Of a stretch of DNA of 64,000 nt, positions 16,918 through 24,621 are shown in pieces; position 1 is the stretch's first letter, and each line of letters begins with the position of its first letter. Where the stretch lies: the NCBI GenBank assembly GCA_019420305.1, contig JAHZHL010000003.1, positions 163,643-227,642 of the forward strand. Direction: 5' to 3'. The stretch is from Bacillota bacterium. GTDB lineage: Bacteria; Bacillota; Clostridia; Peptostreptococcales; Anaerovoracaceae. The position numbers were made by a program, and so were the translations under genes. The notes beneath the pieces are model-generated. The model was not told where the DNA came from, searched no databases, and worked only from the letters and a program-made list of their open reading frames with translations.

Positions 16918-17043
16918 CCCATAAAAAAAAGTGCCTGCCAAAGCACCATCCCATACAAACAATCGGCGGGCATCTGATCTGCTCGCCTGGTTTCCGTAGT
17001 TTTGTTTAAAGACAGGATGGTTCCGAACTGTCTTATTCTGCTG
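16918..17043 (-). promoter_or_regulatory. Structured leader of the queuosine locus; possible preQ1-class riboswitch
   Basis: On the minus strand the leader has a perfect 7-base stem AAGACAG/CTGTCTT (17028-17034 with 17009-17015) closing a loop with GGAACCATC. Then come CTACGGAAACCAGGC, GATGCCCGCC, and a late pairing of TGCCCGCC with GGCAGGCA ending in eight T, which looks like a terminator. It sits directly before the radical SAM/VUT pair. Layout and context suggest a preQ1-type aptamer (class III is my best guess) that shuts down uptake when the base is plentiful. A TTGCAT/TAAAAT promoter lies further upstream near 17050-17080. Not verified against a covariance model. Confidence 0.55.
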
Positions 17044-17154
17044 TACCGTTTTATTTTACCTGTTTTTTCGCAAAATGCAAGAAAAAATTCTGGACTTATC
17101 CAAAATCCATGTTACAATCAGAACGCAGAAACCATTTTACTCAGGAGACTTATC

Positions 17155-18480
17155 ATGCGGATCAACTTGCTGGAAGGATCAATTACAAAATCCATGCTGC
17201 TGTTCTCTCTGCCAATGATTTTGGGGAATCTGCTGCAGCAGCTCTATAATATCGCCGACACACTGATTGTCGGACGTTTTATCGGAGCGGACGCCCTGGC
17301 GGCGGTTGGCTCTTCTTTTACGTTAATGACCTTTTTAACCTCGGTCATACTGGGGCTTTGTATGGGAAGCGGCGTTGCCTTTTCCATGTGTTACGGCGCG
17401 AAAAAAGAGGATGATCTGAAATCCGCCCTTGCTTTTTCCTTTCTCTTTATTGCCGCTCTGACACTGCTCCTCACGGCCGGCGTGCTGCTTTTTATTGATC
17501 CCATTATCGACCTTTTGCAGATTCCCGCTGAAATCCGGGAAATGACACAAACCTACCTGCGGATCATCTTCTACGGCATGGTCTTCACCTTTTTTTATAA
17601 TTACTTCGCGTCGGTGCTCCGAGCCTTTGGCAATTCCCTGACGCCCCTGATATTTCTGGGCATTTCCGCGGTCCTGAATATCGCGCTGGACTTATGCTTT
17701 GTGCTGGGGCTGCACATGGGCGTGGCGGGAGCCGCCTGGGCGACCGTTCTCTCTCAGGCGGTCTCCGCTGCCGGCGTTCTTCTTTACTGCCTCCTAACCC
17801 AGCCGATTTTGCGCGTACAGAAAAAGCATTTGCGGATCCAATCCCGGCTATGGAAACAAGTGATTCAATTTTCCATTCTCACCTCTGTCCAGCAGTCCAT
17901 TATGAATTTCGGCATCCTAATGATCCAGGGCCTTGTCAATAGCTTCGGCGTGGCGGTCATGGCGGCTTTTGCCGCGGCGGTCAAAATCGACTCCTTCGCT
18001 TATATGCCGGTTCAGGATTTCGGCAACGCCTTTTCCACGTTTATTGCCCAGAATTCGGGCGCCGGAAAAAGAGAACGGATTCAAAGGGGCATCCGCTCCG
18101 CTCTGGCAGTTTCTTTTTTCTTCTGTATTGTTATCTCTGCCGCGGTCTGGTGTTTTGCCGGGGAGCTGATGAAAATCTTTGTTGATGCTTCAGAGACGGA
18201 AATTATTGCCATCGGGGTCGGATATCTACGCATTGAGGGAACCTTTTATTTCGCCATCGGCTGTCTGTTCCTGCTCTACGGACTTTATCGCGGTGTCGGA
18301 CGTCCCGGAATTTCCATTGTGCTGACGGTCATTTCCCTGGGGATGCGGGTGCTTCTGGCTTACTGCCTTGCTCCTACGCCTATCGGTCTTGCCGGAATCT
18401 GGTGGGCAATTCCCATCGGATGGATTCTCGCGGACGCCGCCGGACTCATCTATTATCGAAAAATGAAAAGTTCCATGTAA
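17155..18480 (+). CDS. MATE family efflux transporter
   Basis: A 441-residue, 12-helix MATE protein from the ATG at 17155 (SD CAGGAG 8 bases upstream; the longer frame begins inside the divergent leader). MILGNLLQQLYNIADTLIVGR is the N-terminal family motif, repeated in weaker form in the second half, which begins near the VQQSIMNFGILMIQGLVNSF segment. It exports drugs or metabolites by cation antiport; no substrate clue. A TACAAT -10 box lies about 40 bases upstream. The next gene follows after 43 bases. Confidence 0.9.
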   Translation: MRINLLEGSITKSMLLFSLPMILGNLLQQLYNIADTLIVGRFIGADALAAVGSSFTLMTFLTSVILGLCMGSGVAFSMCYGAKKEDDLKSALAFSFLFIAALTLLLTAGVLLFIDPIIDLLQIPAEIREMTQTYLRIIFYGMVFTFFYNYFASVLRAFGNSLTPLIFLGISAVLNIALDLCFVLGLHMGVAGAAWATVLSQAVSAAGVLLYCLLTQPILRVQKKHLRIQSRLWKQVIQFSILTSVQQSIMNFGILMIQGLVNSFGVAVMAAFAAAVKIDSFAYMPVQDFGNAFSTFIAQNSGAGKRERIQRGIRSALAVSFFFCIVISAAVWCFAGELMKIFVDASETEIIAIGVGYLRIEGTFYFAIGCLFLLYGLYRGVGRPGISIVLTVISLGMRVLLAYCLAPTPIGLAGIWWAIPIGWILADAAGLIYYRKMKSSM

Positions 18481-18523
18481 AACATCTGCCTTCTGCGCAT
18501 ACACTAATGCAGGAGGTGCTTGC

Positions 18524-19048
18524 ATGAATATCAAAAAGTGGCATATAGCCGGCGCGTTTTTTACGATTGTATTTGGAAGTCTGGATCATTTTTTCTATCA
18601 CTGGTCCGGAGAACATCCTCTGGTGGCGGCCTTTTCCGCTGTAAACGAAAGCACCTGGGAACATCTGAAGCTGCTCGCCGCTCCCGTGCTGCTTTTTTCC
18701 ATCTTTGAATCTATCGCCTACGGCCGCTTTCGCGGCGGCTTTCTCCCCGCGAAAGTGCTTTCCCTGATTTTGGGTATGGCCGCTATTATCCTGATCTTTT
18801 ACGGTTATACAGCGGCAGCCGGAACCCATTATCTCTGGGCGGACATCGCCACCTTTTTCATTGCCGCGGCTCTGACCTGGTTCCTGAGTTATTTTCTGAT
18901 GAAAAAAGAAAACTGCGCCGGCATCGGCGTCCAGCTGATTTCACGGGTGCTGCTTGCCGCTGTTCTCGTCAGTTTTCTTTTGTTTACCGTAGATCCACCC
19001 CATATCTTCCTTTTCGAGGATCCGGTTACCGGACAGTATGGTCTGTAA
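18524..19048 (+). CDS. DUF6512-like small membrane protein
   Basis: A 174-residue protein with about five predicted membrane segments. FGSLDHFFYHWSG and VNESTWEHLKLLAAP near the N-terminus are conserved-looking charged/aromatic motifs that resemble the DUF6512 family. SD AGGAGG precedes the ATG. The function is unknown. It follows the MATE gene and is convergent with a membrane protein gene whose stop is only 6 bases away. Confidence 0.65.
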   Translation: MNIKKWHIAGAFFTIVFGSLDHFFYHWSGEHPLVAAFSAVNESTWEHLKLLAAPVLLFSIFESIAYGRFRGGFLPAKVLSLILGMAAIILIFYGYTAAAGTHYLWADIATFFIAAALTWFLSYFLMKKENCAGIGVQLISRVLLAAVLVSFLLFTVDPPHIFLFEDPVTGQYGL

Positions 19049-19054
19049 AAATTC

Positions 19055-19639
19055 TTACGGGTTCTTCCGCTTCTCCGCAAAATAGAGAAAAAGAGCGAAA
19101 ATACCGCAGTACACCAGCGCGCCGATATTTCCCGCTATGATATCGGTTACCGTATCTACCATTCCCCGCTGCATTCCGCCGCCTGCCAGCTTATCCGCCA
19201 GGAATTCGAAGATTTCCCATATTCCCGCGCCCGCGGATGAAAACAGAAAGGCAAAGATGGATCGGGAAAGCAGAATCAAATTCCTGTTTTTTACCGATTC
19301 CACTGCCTGGGAAAGCAGTCTGGAAATTACCATCATTCCCACGCTGGCAAGGAGGACGCCGCTGATAAAATGAATAATCTTATCATACGGACCAAACCTC
19401 CGGTACAGATCCAGGATTGATCCCATCGGCGACGCCAGATACACAAAAATCAGACCGCAGTAAAACAGATCGTCGGTTGCTTTCAGCAGTTTTGCCGCAA
19501 TGACCAGCACCAGGATCGACGCGAAGGCGCCAGCGATATTCGCGGGAGGCGGATCCACGCCTGTTTTGACCGCGATTACAGAGGTAACCGCGGAAGCTGC
19601 CGCCAGTACGGCGACCGCCGCAATTCTTTTTTGATTCAT
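19055..19639 (-). CDS. YjdF/DUF2238-like membrane protein
   Basis: A 194-residue integral membrane protein from the ATG at 19639. Motifs: RFGPYDKIIHFISGVLLASVG, GAGIWEIFEFLADKLAGGG and VDTVTDIIAGNIGALV, a pattern of the YjdF/DUF2238 group with conserved His, Glu and Asp in membrane helices. It starts 5 bases after the ferredoxin gene stop, so it is the last gene of the redox operon that starts with the 75-residue protein. The activity of this family is not known to me. Confidence 0.72.
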   Translation of the reverse strand: MNQKRIAAVAVLAAASAVTSVIAVKTGVDPPPANIAGAFASILVLVIAAKLLKATDDLFYCGLIFVYLASPMGSILDLYRRFGPYDKIIHFISGVLLASVGMMVISRLLSQAVESVKNRNLILLSRSIFAFLFSSAGAGIWEIFEFLADKLAGGGMQRGMVDTVTDIIAGNIGALVYCGIFALFLYFAEKRKNP

Positions 19640-19644
19640 ATCGC

Positions 19645-20577
19645 TTAGGGTTCCTTTCGTAAGTTTTGAGCGCCCTGTTCTTTCTTTTTTCTGAATTGCA
19701 AGCCGCCCGGCAGTACCGTCTGCGAAAGGGCGCCGAATTTGCACGCGGAGATACACTTTCCGCACCGGATACACTCGGGGCTTCCCGGATTTTCGGCAGG
19801 GTTCAGACTCATGGGGCAGACCGCTTCACAGGCGCCGCAGTCTGTACACCGCTCTTTTTTTACCTCAAGGCGCAGACAGGAGACAGGGTTAAACAGCCCG
19901 TAAACCGCGCCCAGAGGACACAGATATTTGCAGAAGGGGCGGTAAGAAACCAGAGAAAGGAACAGCAGGAGCAGCAGCAAGAAGCTCTTCCATGTAAAGA
20001 GCCATCCCATCGCTTCCCGCAGCCGCGGATCGAAAAGGGTCAGCGTCCAGCCGCCCTCCAGGGTACCCGCCGGACAGATCAGTTTACAGAACCAGGGAGT
20101 TCCCTGTCCCGCCAGATCGGTAAAAATCAGCGGGAGGGTCAGGACCAGAACCCCAAGGATCAGATATTTGAAGTATTTCAAAAACCGGTGCCCCGGCAGG
20201 CTTTTTCCCTTGCGCAGTCCCGGTATTTTGTAAATCAGCTCCTGAAGCAGTCCGAAGGGACACAGCCATCCGCACGCGAATCTTCCTGCCAGAGCGCCGA
20301 CCATCATCAGAAATCCAATCACATAAAAAGAAAAATGTTTTCCCGGACTTCCAAGCACTGCCTGCAGCGCTCCGATGGGACAGGATCCGAGAGCGCCCGG
20401 ACAGGAATAGCAGTTCAGTCCCGGCACGCAAAACTGTTTCAGACTGCCCTGATAAATGGTTCCATTCAAAAATCCGCTGATATACCCGTTGCTCACGGCT
20501 GCCGCCGCGATTTGCACCATCAAGCGCAGCCGTGTTCCCGCTTTTTTAACCAATTCCGATACACTCCAGACAAACAC
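19645..20577 (-). CDS. Membrane 4Fe-4S polyferredoxin (NapH/CcoG-like)
   Basis: A 310-residue protein. Membrane segments alternate with cysteine motifs: CYSCPGALGSCPIGALQ, GRFACGWLCPFGLLQ, CKLICPAG, CKYLCPLGAVYG. A C-terminal 2x[4Fe-4S] ferredoxin domain follows: CTDCGACEAVCP...CIRCGKCISAC. This is the NapH/NosR-C/CcoG membrane ferredoxin type, which passes electrons across or along the membrane. The start used is GTG at 20577, inside the upstream CXXC gene; an internal Met at residue 20 is an alternative. With the TlpA-like protein and the CXXC mini-protein it forms a likely extracytoplasmic thiol- or electron-transfer module (inference). Confidence 0.85.
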   Translation of the reverse strand: MFVWSVSELVKKAGTRLRLMVQIAAAAVSNGYISGFLNGTIYQGSLKQFCVPGLNCYSCPGALGSCPIGALQAVLGSPGKHFSFYVIGFLMMVGALAGRFACGWLCPFGLLQELIYKIPGLRKGKSLPGHRFLKYFKYLILGVLVLTLPLIFTDLAGQGTPWFCKLICPAGTLEGGWTLTLFDPRLREAMGWLFTWKSFLLLLLLFLSLVSYRPFCKYLCPLGAVYGLFNPVSCLRLEVKKERCTDCGACEAVCPMSLNPAENPGSPECIRCGKCISACKFGALSQTVLPGGLQFRKKKEQGAQNLRKEP

Positions 20578-20689
20578 GAACCGCCTTCCGCGTCACGATC
20601 GCCGCTTCCCCCTGAAAGAGTCCGATTCCGGCTAAAAGCAGACCCAATGAAAAAAGTCCGATTGCAATCGCGTTTTTTCTTCCCGCCAT
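20546..20689 (-). CDS. CD1871A-family CXXC mini-protein
   Basis: A 47-codon gene with ATG at 20687-20689 and TAA at 20546-20548. It encodes one membrane helix (AIAIGLFSLGLLLAGIGLF), a short loop, and the ending VRVCLECIGIG with a CxxC motif. This is the CD1871A family (named from C. difficile), tiny membrane proteins found beside NapH-like ferredoxins and TlpA-like thioredoxins. It starts 1 base after the TlpA gene ends and overlaps the ferredoxin gene by 32 bases. The CxxC may be the redox relay between them (inference). Confidence 0.82.
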   Translation of the reverse strand: MAGRKNAIAIGLFSLGLLLAGIGLFQGEAAIVTRKAVRVCLECIGIG

Positions 20690-20690
20690 A

Positions 20691-21230
20691 TTATTTCACC
20701 TCTTGATACGCTTCCTCTATCAGCTCTTTCCATTCGGATTTGCTGCGGGAACCGACAAAGCTTTGTAAGATGTTTCCTTCCTTATCCAGGAACAAAGTCT
20801 CCGGAACCGACATCACCTGATTCAGATAGAGATCCATCAGTTCCTGATTAGGCGCGATTTGGAGATAGTCCGCGCCGGTGGAAGAAACGATTTCTTTCGC
20901 TGTCTGCAGCAGGTCCTCCGTCGTCGCGTCTGCCGGAATACCGATGAACTGCACGCCCTTTCCTTTATATTCCTCGGACAATTCCCCAAGACCCGGCATT
21001 TCCTCAATACAGGGACTGCAGAAGGTGGCCCAGATATTGAGAACCGTCAAATCCGCTTCTCCCATCACCGAGCCTTCCACCGCGTTTCCCTCCAGATCCG
21101 CTGCCGTGAACTTGCTGAAATTTACATCGCCGCTTTCTCTGGCTTCTCCGTCGCTCCCACTGTCTGCCGCTCCGCAGCCTGTCAGAAGAAGCATTATTCC
21201 AATTAGTATTGCAGTTATGCGTTTTTTCAT
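20691..21230 (-). CDS. TlpA-like thioredoxin-fold lipoprotein
   Basis: A 179-residue lipoprotein. The signal peptide ends in LLTGC (lipobox, Cys19). After an acidic linker comes a TlpA/ResA-type domain with WATFCSPCIEEMP, the CxxC active site, and a cis-Pro segment MSVPETLFLDKEGN. It should act outside the membrane as a thiol-disulfide oxidoreductase or peroxiredoxin-like protein. It lies between the 75-residue gene and the CXXC mini-protein in one operon. Reductant supply by the adjacent membrane ferredoxin is a plausible pairing (inference). Confidence 0.9.
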   Translation of the reverse strand: MKKRITAILIGIMLLLTGCGAADSGSDGEARESGDVNFSKFTAADLEGNAVEGSVMGEADLTVLNIWATFCSPCIEEMPGLGELSEEYKGKGVQFIGIPADATTEDLLQTAKEIVSSTGADYLQIAPNQELMDLYLNQVMSVPETLFLDKEGNILQSFVGSRSKSEWKELIEEAYQEVK

Positions 21231-21240
21231 CCGTTCCCAG

Positions 21241-21468
21241 CTACTCCTTTCCTGTAAACGACAACAATAACTCGGTTTCTTCCTCCGTCAGCGCCATTAC
21301 CTGGCACAGCCGCCGAATTTCCTCTTCCGGTAGAACATAATCCGTATCTGTGCAAAGCCTTGTAAAATCCTCTTTTTTCATATTCAGGCGGCTGAAGCTA
21401 ATCTCACCGCTGGCGATCTTCCTGTCATAAATCCGCAGGAAAGCGATTGCAAATTTCTCCGCTTTCAT
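21241..21468 (-). CDS. Small protein of unknown function (75 aa)
   Basis: Starts at ATG 21468, 6 bases after AGGAGG; the ATG at 21474 is too close to the SD. The protein is charged and helical, with no signal, membrane segment or cysteine pair. KAEKFAIAFLRIYDRKIASG suggests an amphipathic helix and the C-terminus a second helical pair (MALTEEETELLLSFTG). It is the first gene of the TlpA/CXXC/ferredoxin operon, with 10 bases to the next start. I do not recognise the family. Confidence 0.65.
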   Translation of the reverse strand: MKAEKFAIAFLRIYDRKIASGEISFSRLNMKKEDFTRLCTDTDYVLPEEEIRRLCQVMALTEEETELLLSFTGKE

Positions 21469-21568
21469 ACACATCCTCCTTTTCCTTCTTTTACAAAAAT
21501 AGGTTATGTTCAGTTTACGGGCGATATCGCCGTTTGTCAAGAAGGCTGCCAAAGGCGACAAAAGGAAA

Positions 21569-21597
21569 TTGCGGATTCGCGTAAAACCCGCTATAAT
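21569..21597 (+). promoter_or_regulatory. feoAB promoter
   Basis: TTGCGG (21569-21574), a 17-base spacer and a perfect TATAAT (21592-21597), 50 bases before the feoAB start. I see no clear Fur box in the short region, though the AT-rich part after the -10 could hold an imperfect one. Confidence 0.75.
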
Positions 21598-21646
21598 AGA
21601 GTCGGTACGTGAGAAAAATTATCAACAAATTTGGAGAATATAAAAT

Positions 21647-24001
21647 ATGATACTTAGTGAATTAAAACCAGGACAGAGCGCTTCTATCCGTTCTGTCGGC
21701 GGAGAAGGAGCTCTGCGTCAGCACTTTCTCGATATGGGTCTGATCCCGGGCGTTGAGGTAACGCTGATCAAGCTGGCGCCTATGGGCGATCCCATGGAGC
21801 TGCGGCTCCACAGTTATGAACTGACCCTGCGGCTTGCGGACGCGGAGAAAATTGAAATCAGCAATCTTCATGAAGCTTCCCGGGAGCTAAAGCAGCAGCC
21901 GAAAAAGATTCCTTCCCATCATCCCGGCCTTGGAGAAAGCGGAATCTATCATACAAAGGCGGGTGAGAATCCTCTGCCCGAAGGAGAGACCATCACTTTT
22001 GCCCTGGCAGGAAACCAGAACTGCGGCAAAACGACACTCTTTAATCAGATCACAGGCTCCAACCAGCACGTAGGCAACTTTCCCGGAGTCACAGTCGATC
22101 GGAAAGACGGAGAAATCAAAAATCACCCGGACACATTGGTCACCGATCTGCCGGGCATCTATTCCATGTCCCCCTACAGCAGCGAGGAACTGGTCACCCG
22201 GCAGTTTCTGCTGGAAAGCCGCCCCCGCGGGATTATCAATATTGTGGACGCCACGAACATCGAACGAAATCTCTATCTGACCATGCAGCTGATGGAGCTG
22301 GATATTCCCATGGTGCTGGCTCTGAATATGATGGACGAAGTGCGGGAAAACGGCGGGTCCATCGACGTCAACGCCATGGAGGCCATGCTTGGAATTCCGG
22401 TCATTCCTATTTCTGCCGCGAAAAATGAAGGGATTCAGGAGCTCATCGATCACGCGCTGCATGTGGCAAAGTATCAGGAGCGCCCCGGCCGCGCTGATTT
22501 CTGCGATCCAAAGGATCATGGAGGAGCGGTTCACCGCTGTCTGCACGCGATTATGCATCTGATCGAAGATCATGCCCGCAGCCACCGTATCCCGGTTCGC
22601 TTTGCCGCCAGCAAACTGGCGGAAGGGGACATCCAGGTACTGGAAAAGCTGGCTCTGGATCCCAATGAACAGGAAATGCTGGAACATATTATCCGCCAGA
22701 TGGAAGAAGAGCGGGGACTGGATCAATCTGCGGCCATCGCGGACATGCGTTTTCAGTTCATCGAAACCGTCTGCCGGCAAACCCTTGTAAAACCCAAAGA
22801 AAGCAAGGAACATACGCGAAGCGTAAAAATGGATCGGATTCTGACCGGAAAATTCACCGCTATCCCCGCGTTTGTCGGGATTATGGGGCTGGTTTTCTGG
22901 CTGACTTTCGGCGTCATCGGAAGCTGGCTGTCCGATCTTCTGGAAACCGGAATTTCCTGGCTGACCGGACTTGTGGACGCGGCTCTCATCGCTTATGAAA
23001 TCAACCCGGTCATTCGTTCTTTTATCATCGACGGTATTTTTGCCGGCGTCGGCAGTGTCCTGAGCTTTCTACCCATTATTGTAACGCTGTTTTTCTTCCT
23101 GTCCATACTGGAAGACAGCGGCTATATGGCCCGAGTCGCCTTTGTCATGGATAAACTGCTGCGAAAAATCGGTCTTTCCGGCAGGAGTATTGTTCCCATG
23201 TTGGTGGGATTTGGCTGTACCGTACCGGGCGTTATGGCGAGCCGCACCCTTCCCTCCGAACGGGATCGGAAGATGACGATCCTGCTCACTCCCTTTATGA
23301 GCTGCTCGGCAAAGCTTCCGATCTATGCCCTGTTTACAGCGGCCTTTTTCCCGCGCTATGGGGCGCTGGTTATGATCGCGCTGTATTTTACGGGAATTCT
23401 TGTGGGCATTCTCTATGCCTTTCTCCTTAAAGGAACCATGTTCCGCGGAGAGCCGGTTCCCTTTGTTATGGAGCTTCCCAACTACCGGCTGCCCGGCGCG
23501 AAAAATGTCTGGCAGCTGCTCTGGGAAAAGGCCAAGGACTTCATTACCAGAGCCTTTACCGTGATTTTTATCGCCACGATTATTATCTGGTTCCTTCAGA
23601 GCTTTGACGCGCGGCTAAACGTTGTATCGGACTCGCAGACAAGCCTGCTGGCGGTACTTGCCGGGCTCATCGCGCCGATCTTCTGGCCGCTGGGTTTTGG
23701 AGACTGGAAGATCGCCACTGCCCTGATCACCGGATTCAGCGCCAAGGAAAGTGTAGTCTCTACCCTCACCGTTCTGCTGGGCGGTTCCACCAATGCCCTT
23801 TCCACGCTCTTTACACCGCTGACGGCTGTCGTATTTCTGGTATTTACGCTGCTGTATACCCCCTGTGTTGCCGCCATCTCTTCAGTCAGGCGGGAACTTG
23901 GAGGGAAATGGGCGCTGGGCGTCGTAATCATGCAGTGTGTAATTGCCTGGATCGCCGCCTGGATCGTACGCATGATCGGCCTTATTTTAGGCCTCGGATA
24001 A
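21647..24001 (+). CDS. feoB: FeoA-FeoB fusion, ferrous iron transporter
   Basis: A 784-residue fusion. Residues 1-73 are a FeoA SH3-like domain (LDMGLIPGVEVTLIKLAPMG). A linker follows, then the G domain with GNQNCGKTTLFNQITG (G1), FPGVTVDRK (G2), DLPG (G3) and NMMD (G4). The membrane part has two Gate motifs, e.g. FGCTVPGVMASRTL and SAKESVVSTLTVLLGG, the Fe(II) pore. It imports ferrous iron under anoxic conditions. The domain fusion is common in clostridia. The MarR-type regulator downstream has its own promoter and may control the locus. No frame damage seen. Confidence 0.95.
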   Translation: MILSELKPGQSASIRSVGGEGALRQHFLDMGLIPGVEVTLIKLAPMGDPMELRLHSYELTLRLADAEKIEISNLHEASRELKQQPKKIPSHHPGLGESGIYHTKAGENPLPEGETITFALAGNQNCGKTTLFNQITGSNQHVGNFPGVTVDRKDGEIKNHPDTLVTDLPGIYSMSPYSSEELVTRQFLLESRPRGIINIVDATNIERNLYLTMQLMELDIPMVLALNMMDEVRENGGSIDVNAMEAMLGIPVIPISAAKNEGIQELIDHALHVAKYQERPGRADFCDPKDHGGAVHRCLHAIMHLIEDHARSHRIPVRFAASKLAEGDIQVLEKLALDPNEQEMLEHIIRQMEEERGLDQSAAIADMRFQFIETVCRQTLVKPKESKEHTRSVKMDRILTGKFTAIPAFVGIMGLVFWLTFGVIGSWLSDLLETGISWLTGLVDAALIAYEINPVIRSFIIDGIFAGVGSVLSFLPIIVTLFFFLSILEDSGYMARVAFVMDKLLRKIGLSGRSIVPMLVGFGCTVPGVMASRTLPSERDRKMTILLTPFMSCSAKLPIYALFTAAFFPRYGALVMIALYFTGILVGILYAFLLKGTMFRGEPVPFVMELPNYRLPGAKNVWQLLWEKAKDFITRAFTVIFIATIIIWFLQSFDARLNVVSDSQTSLLAVLAGLIAPIFWPLGFGDWKIATALITGFSAKESVVSTLTVLLGGSTNALSTLFTPLTAVVFLVFTLLYTPCVAAISSVRRELGGKWALGVVIMQCVIAWIAAWIVRMIGLILGLG

Positions 24002-24012
24002 TCGGGAAACCC

Positions 24013-24041
24013 TTGAAAAAGAAAGGATTTTCGTGTATAAT
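24013..24041 (+). promoter_or_regulatory. Promoter of the MarR-family gene
   Basis: TTGAAA (24013-24018), a 17-base spacer and TATAAT (24036-24041), 42 bases before the ATG. It begins just after the feoB stop, so the regulator can be made without reading through from feoAB. Confidence 0.75.
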
Positions 24042-24082
24042 TGGATTAATTGTTAAATGTTTATTTTTTAAGGAGTTTTTGA

Positions 24083-24550
24083 ATGGATGACAAACTGAGA
24101 GAACAATTTCTGGCGGCTACTATACGCCTGAAGAAGATGGAATCCATGCTCGTCTCCGATTGTGAGATGCAGATTAACGAACTGGTAATTCTGATGAGCA
24201 TTACGAAAGGCTGCGCCTGCGGCAAAAGCTGCGGAACCAATCTCAATGTGCCTGAAATCCAGAAAAAACTGCATATCTCCAAGCCTGCCGTATCCTACAT
24301 ACTGAACACCCTGGAAAAAAAGAATTACATCACCCGGGAAATCGATCCGGAAGATCGAAGAAAAATCGCGATTAACGCGACTCCCCAGGGACAGGCGGCC
24401 GCGGAAGAATCCAGCCTCCGCTATGATCGGGCCTGGCGCGAGCTGCTTTCCGGTTTTGGCGAGGATAACATGCAGCATTTAATCCAGCTCCTTACGCTTT
24501 TGAATGAACACTGTGAATCCTTCTGCAGCGAAGAAAAAAAGAAAAAATAG
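24083..24550 (+). CDS. MarR-family regulator with Cys-rich loop
   Basis: A 155-residue winged-helix regulator: VPEIQKKLHISKPAVSYILN is the recognition helix and REIDPEDRRKIAINATPQG the wing, as in MarR. Between helices sits KGCACGKSCGTN, with three cysteines spaced C-x-C-x3-C, unusual for plain MarR and suggestive of a metal- or redox-sensing site. SD AAGGAG precedes the ATG. Being just downstream of feoAB, it may sense iron or oxidative stress and control Fe(II) uptake (inference). A strong terminator ends the gene. Confidence 0.85.
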   Translation: MDDKLREQFLAATIRLKKMESMLVSDCEMQINELVILMSITKGCACGKSCGTNLNVPEIQKKLHISKPAVSYILNTLEKKNYITREIDPEDRRKIAINATPQGQAAAEESSLRYDRAWRELLSGFGEDNMQHLIQLLTLLNEHCESFCSEEKKKK

Positions 24551-24556
24551 CATGAA

Positions 24557-24593
24557 AAAGCGCAGATGCCGTTTTCATCCGGATCTGCGCTTT
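24557..24593. terminator. Bidirectional terminator between marR-type gene and clpC
   Basis: Inverted repeat AAAGCGCAGAT (24557-24567) and ATCTGCGCTTT (24583-24593), 11 perfect pairs with an A-run before and a T-run after. It can stop transcription of the convergent genes on both sides. Confidence 0.88.
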
Positions 24594-24621
24594 CTCTATA
24601 TTTGCATTTATTGAGAAGGAT

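Noticed and set aside
17002..17154. Longer N-terminus of the MATE protein
   Set aside because: The extension covers the divergent leader RNA region and lacks SD; the ATG at 17155 has CAGGAG and starts the known family sequence.
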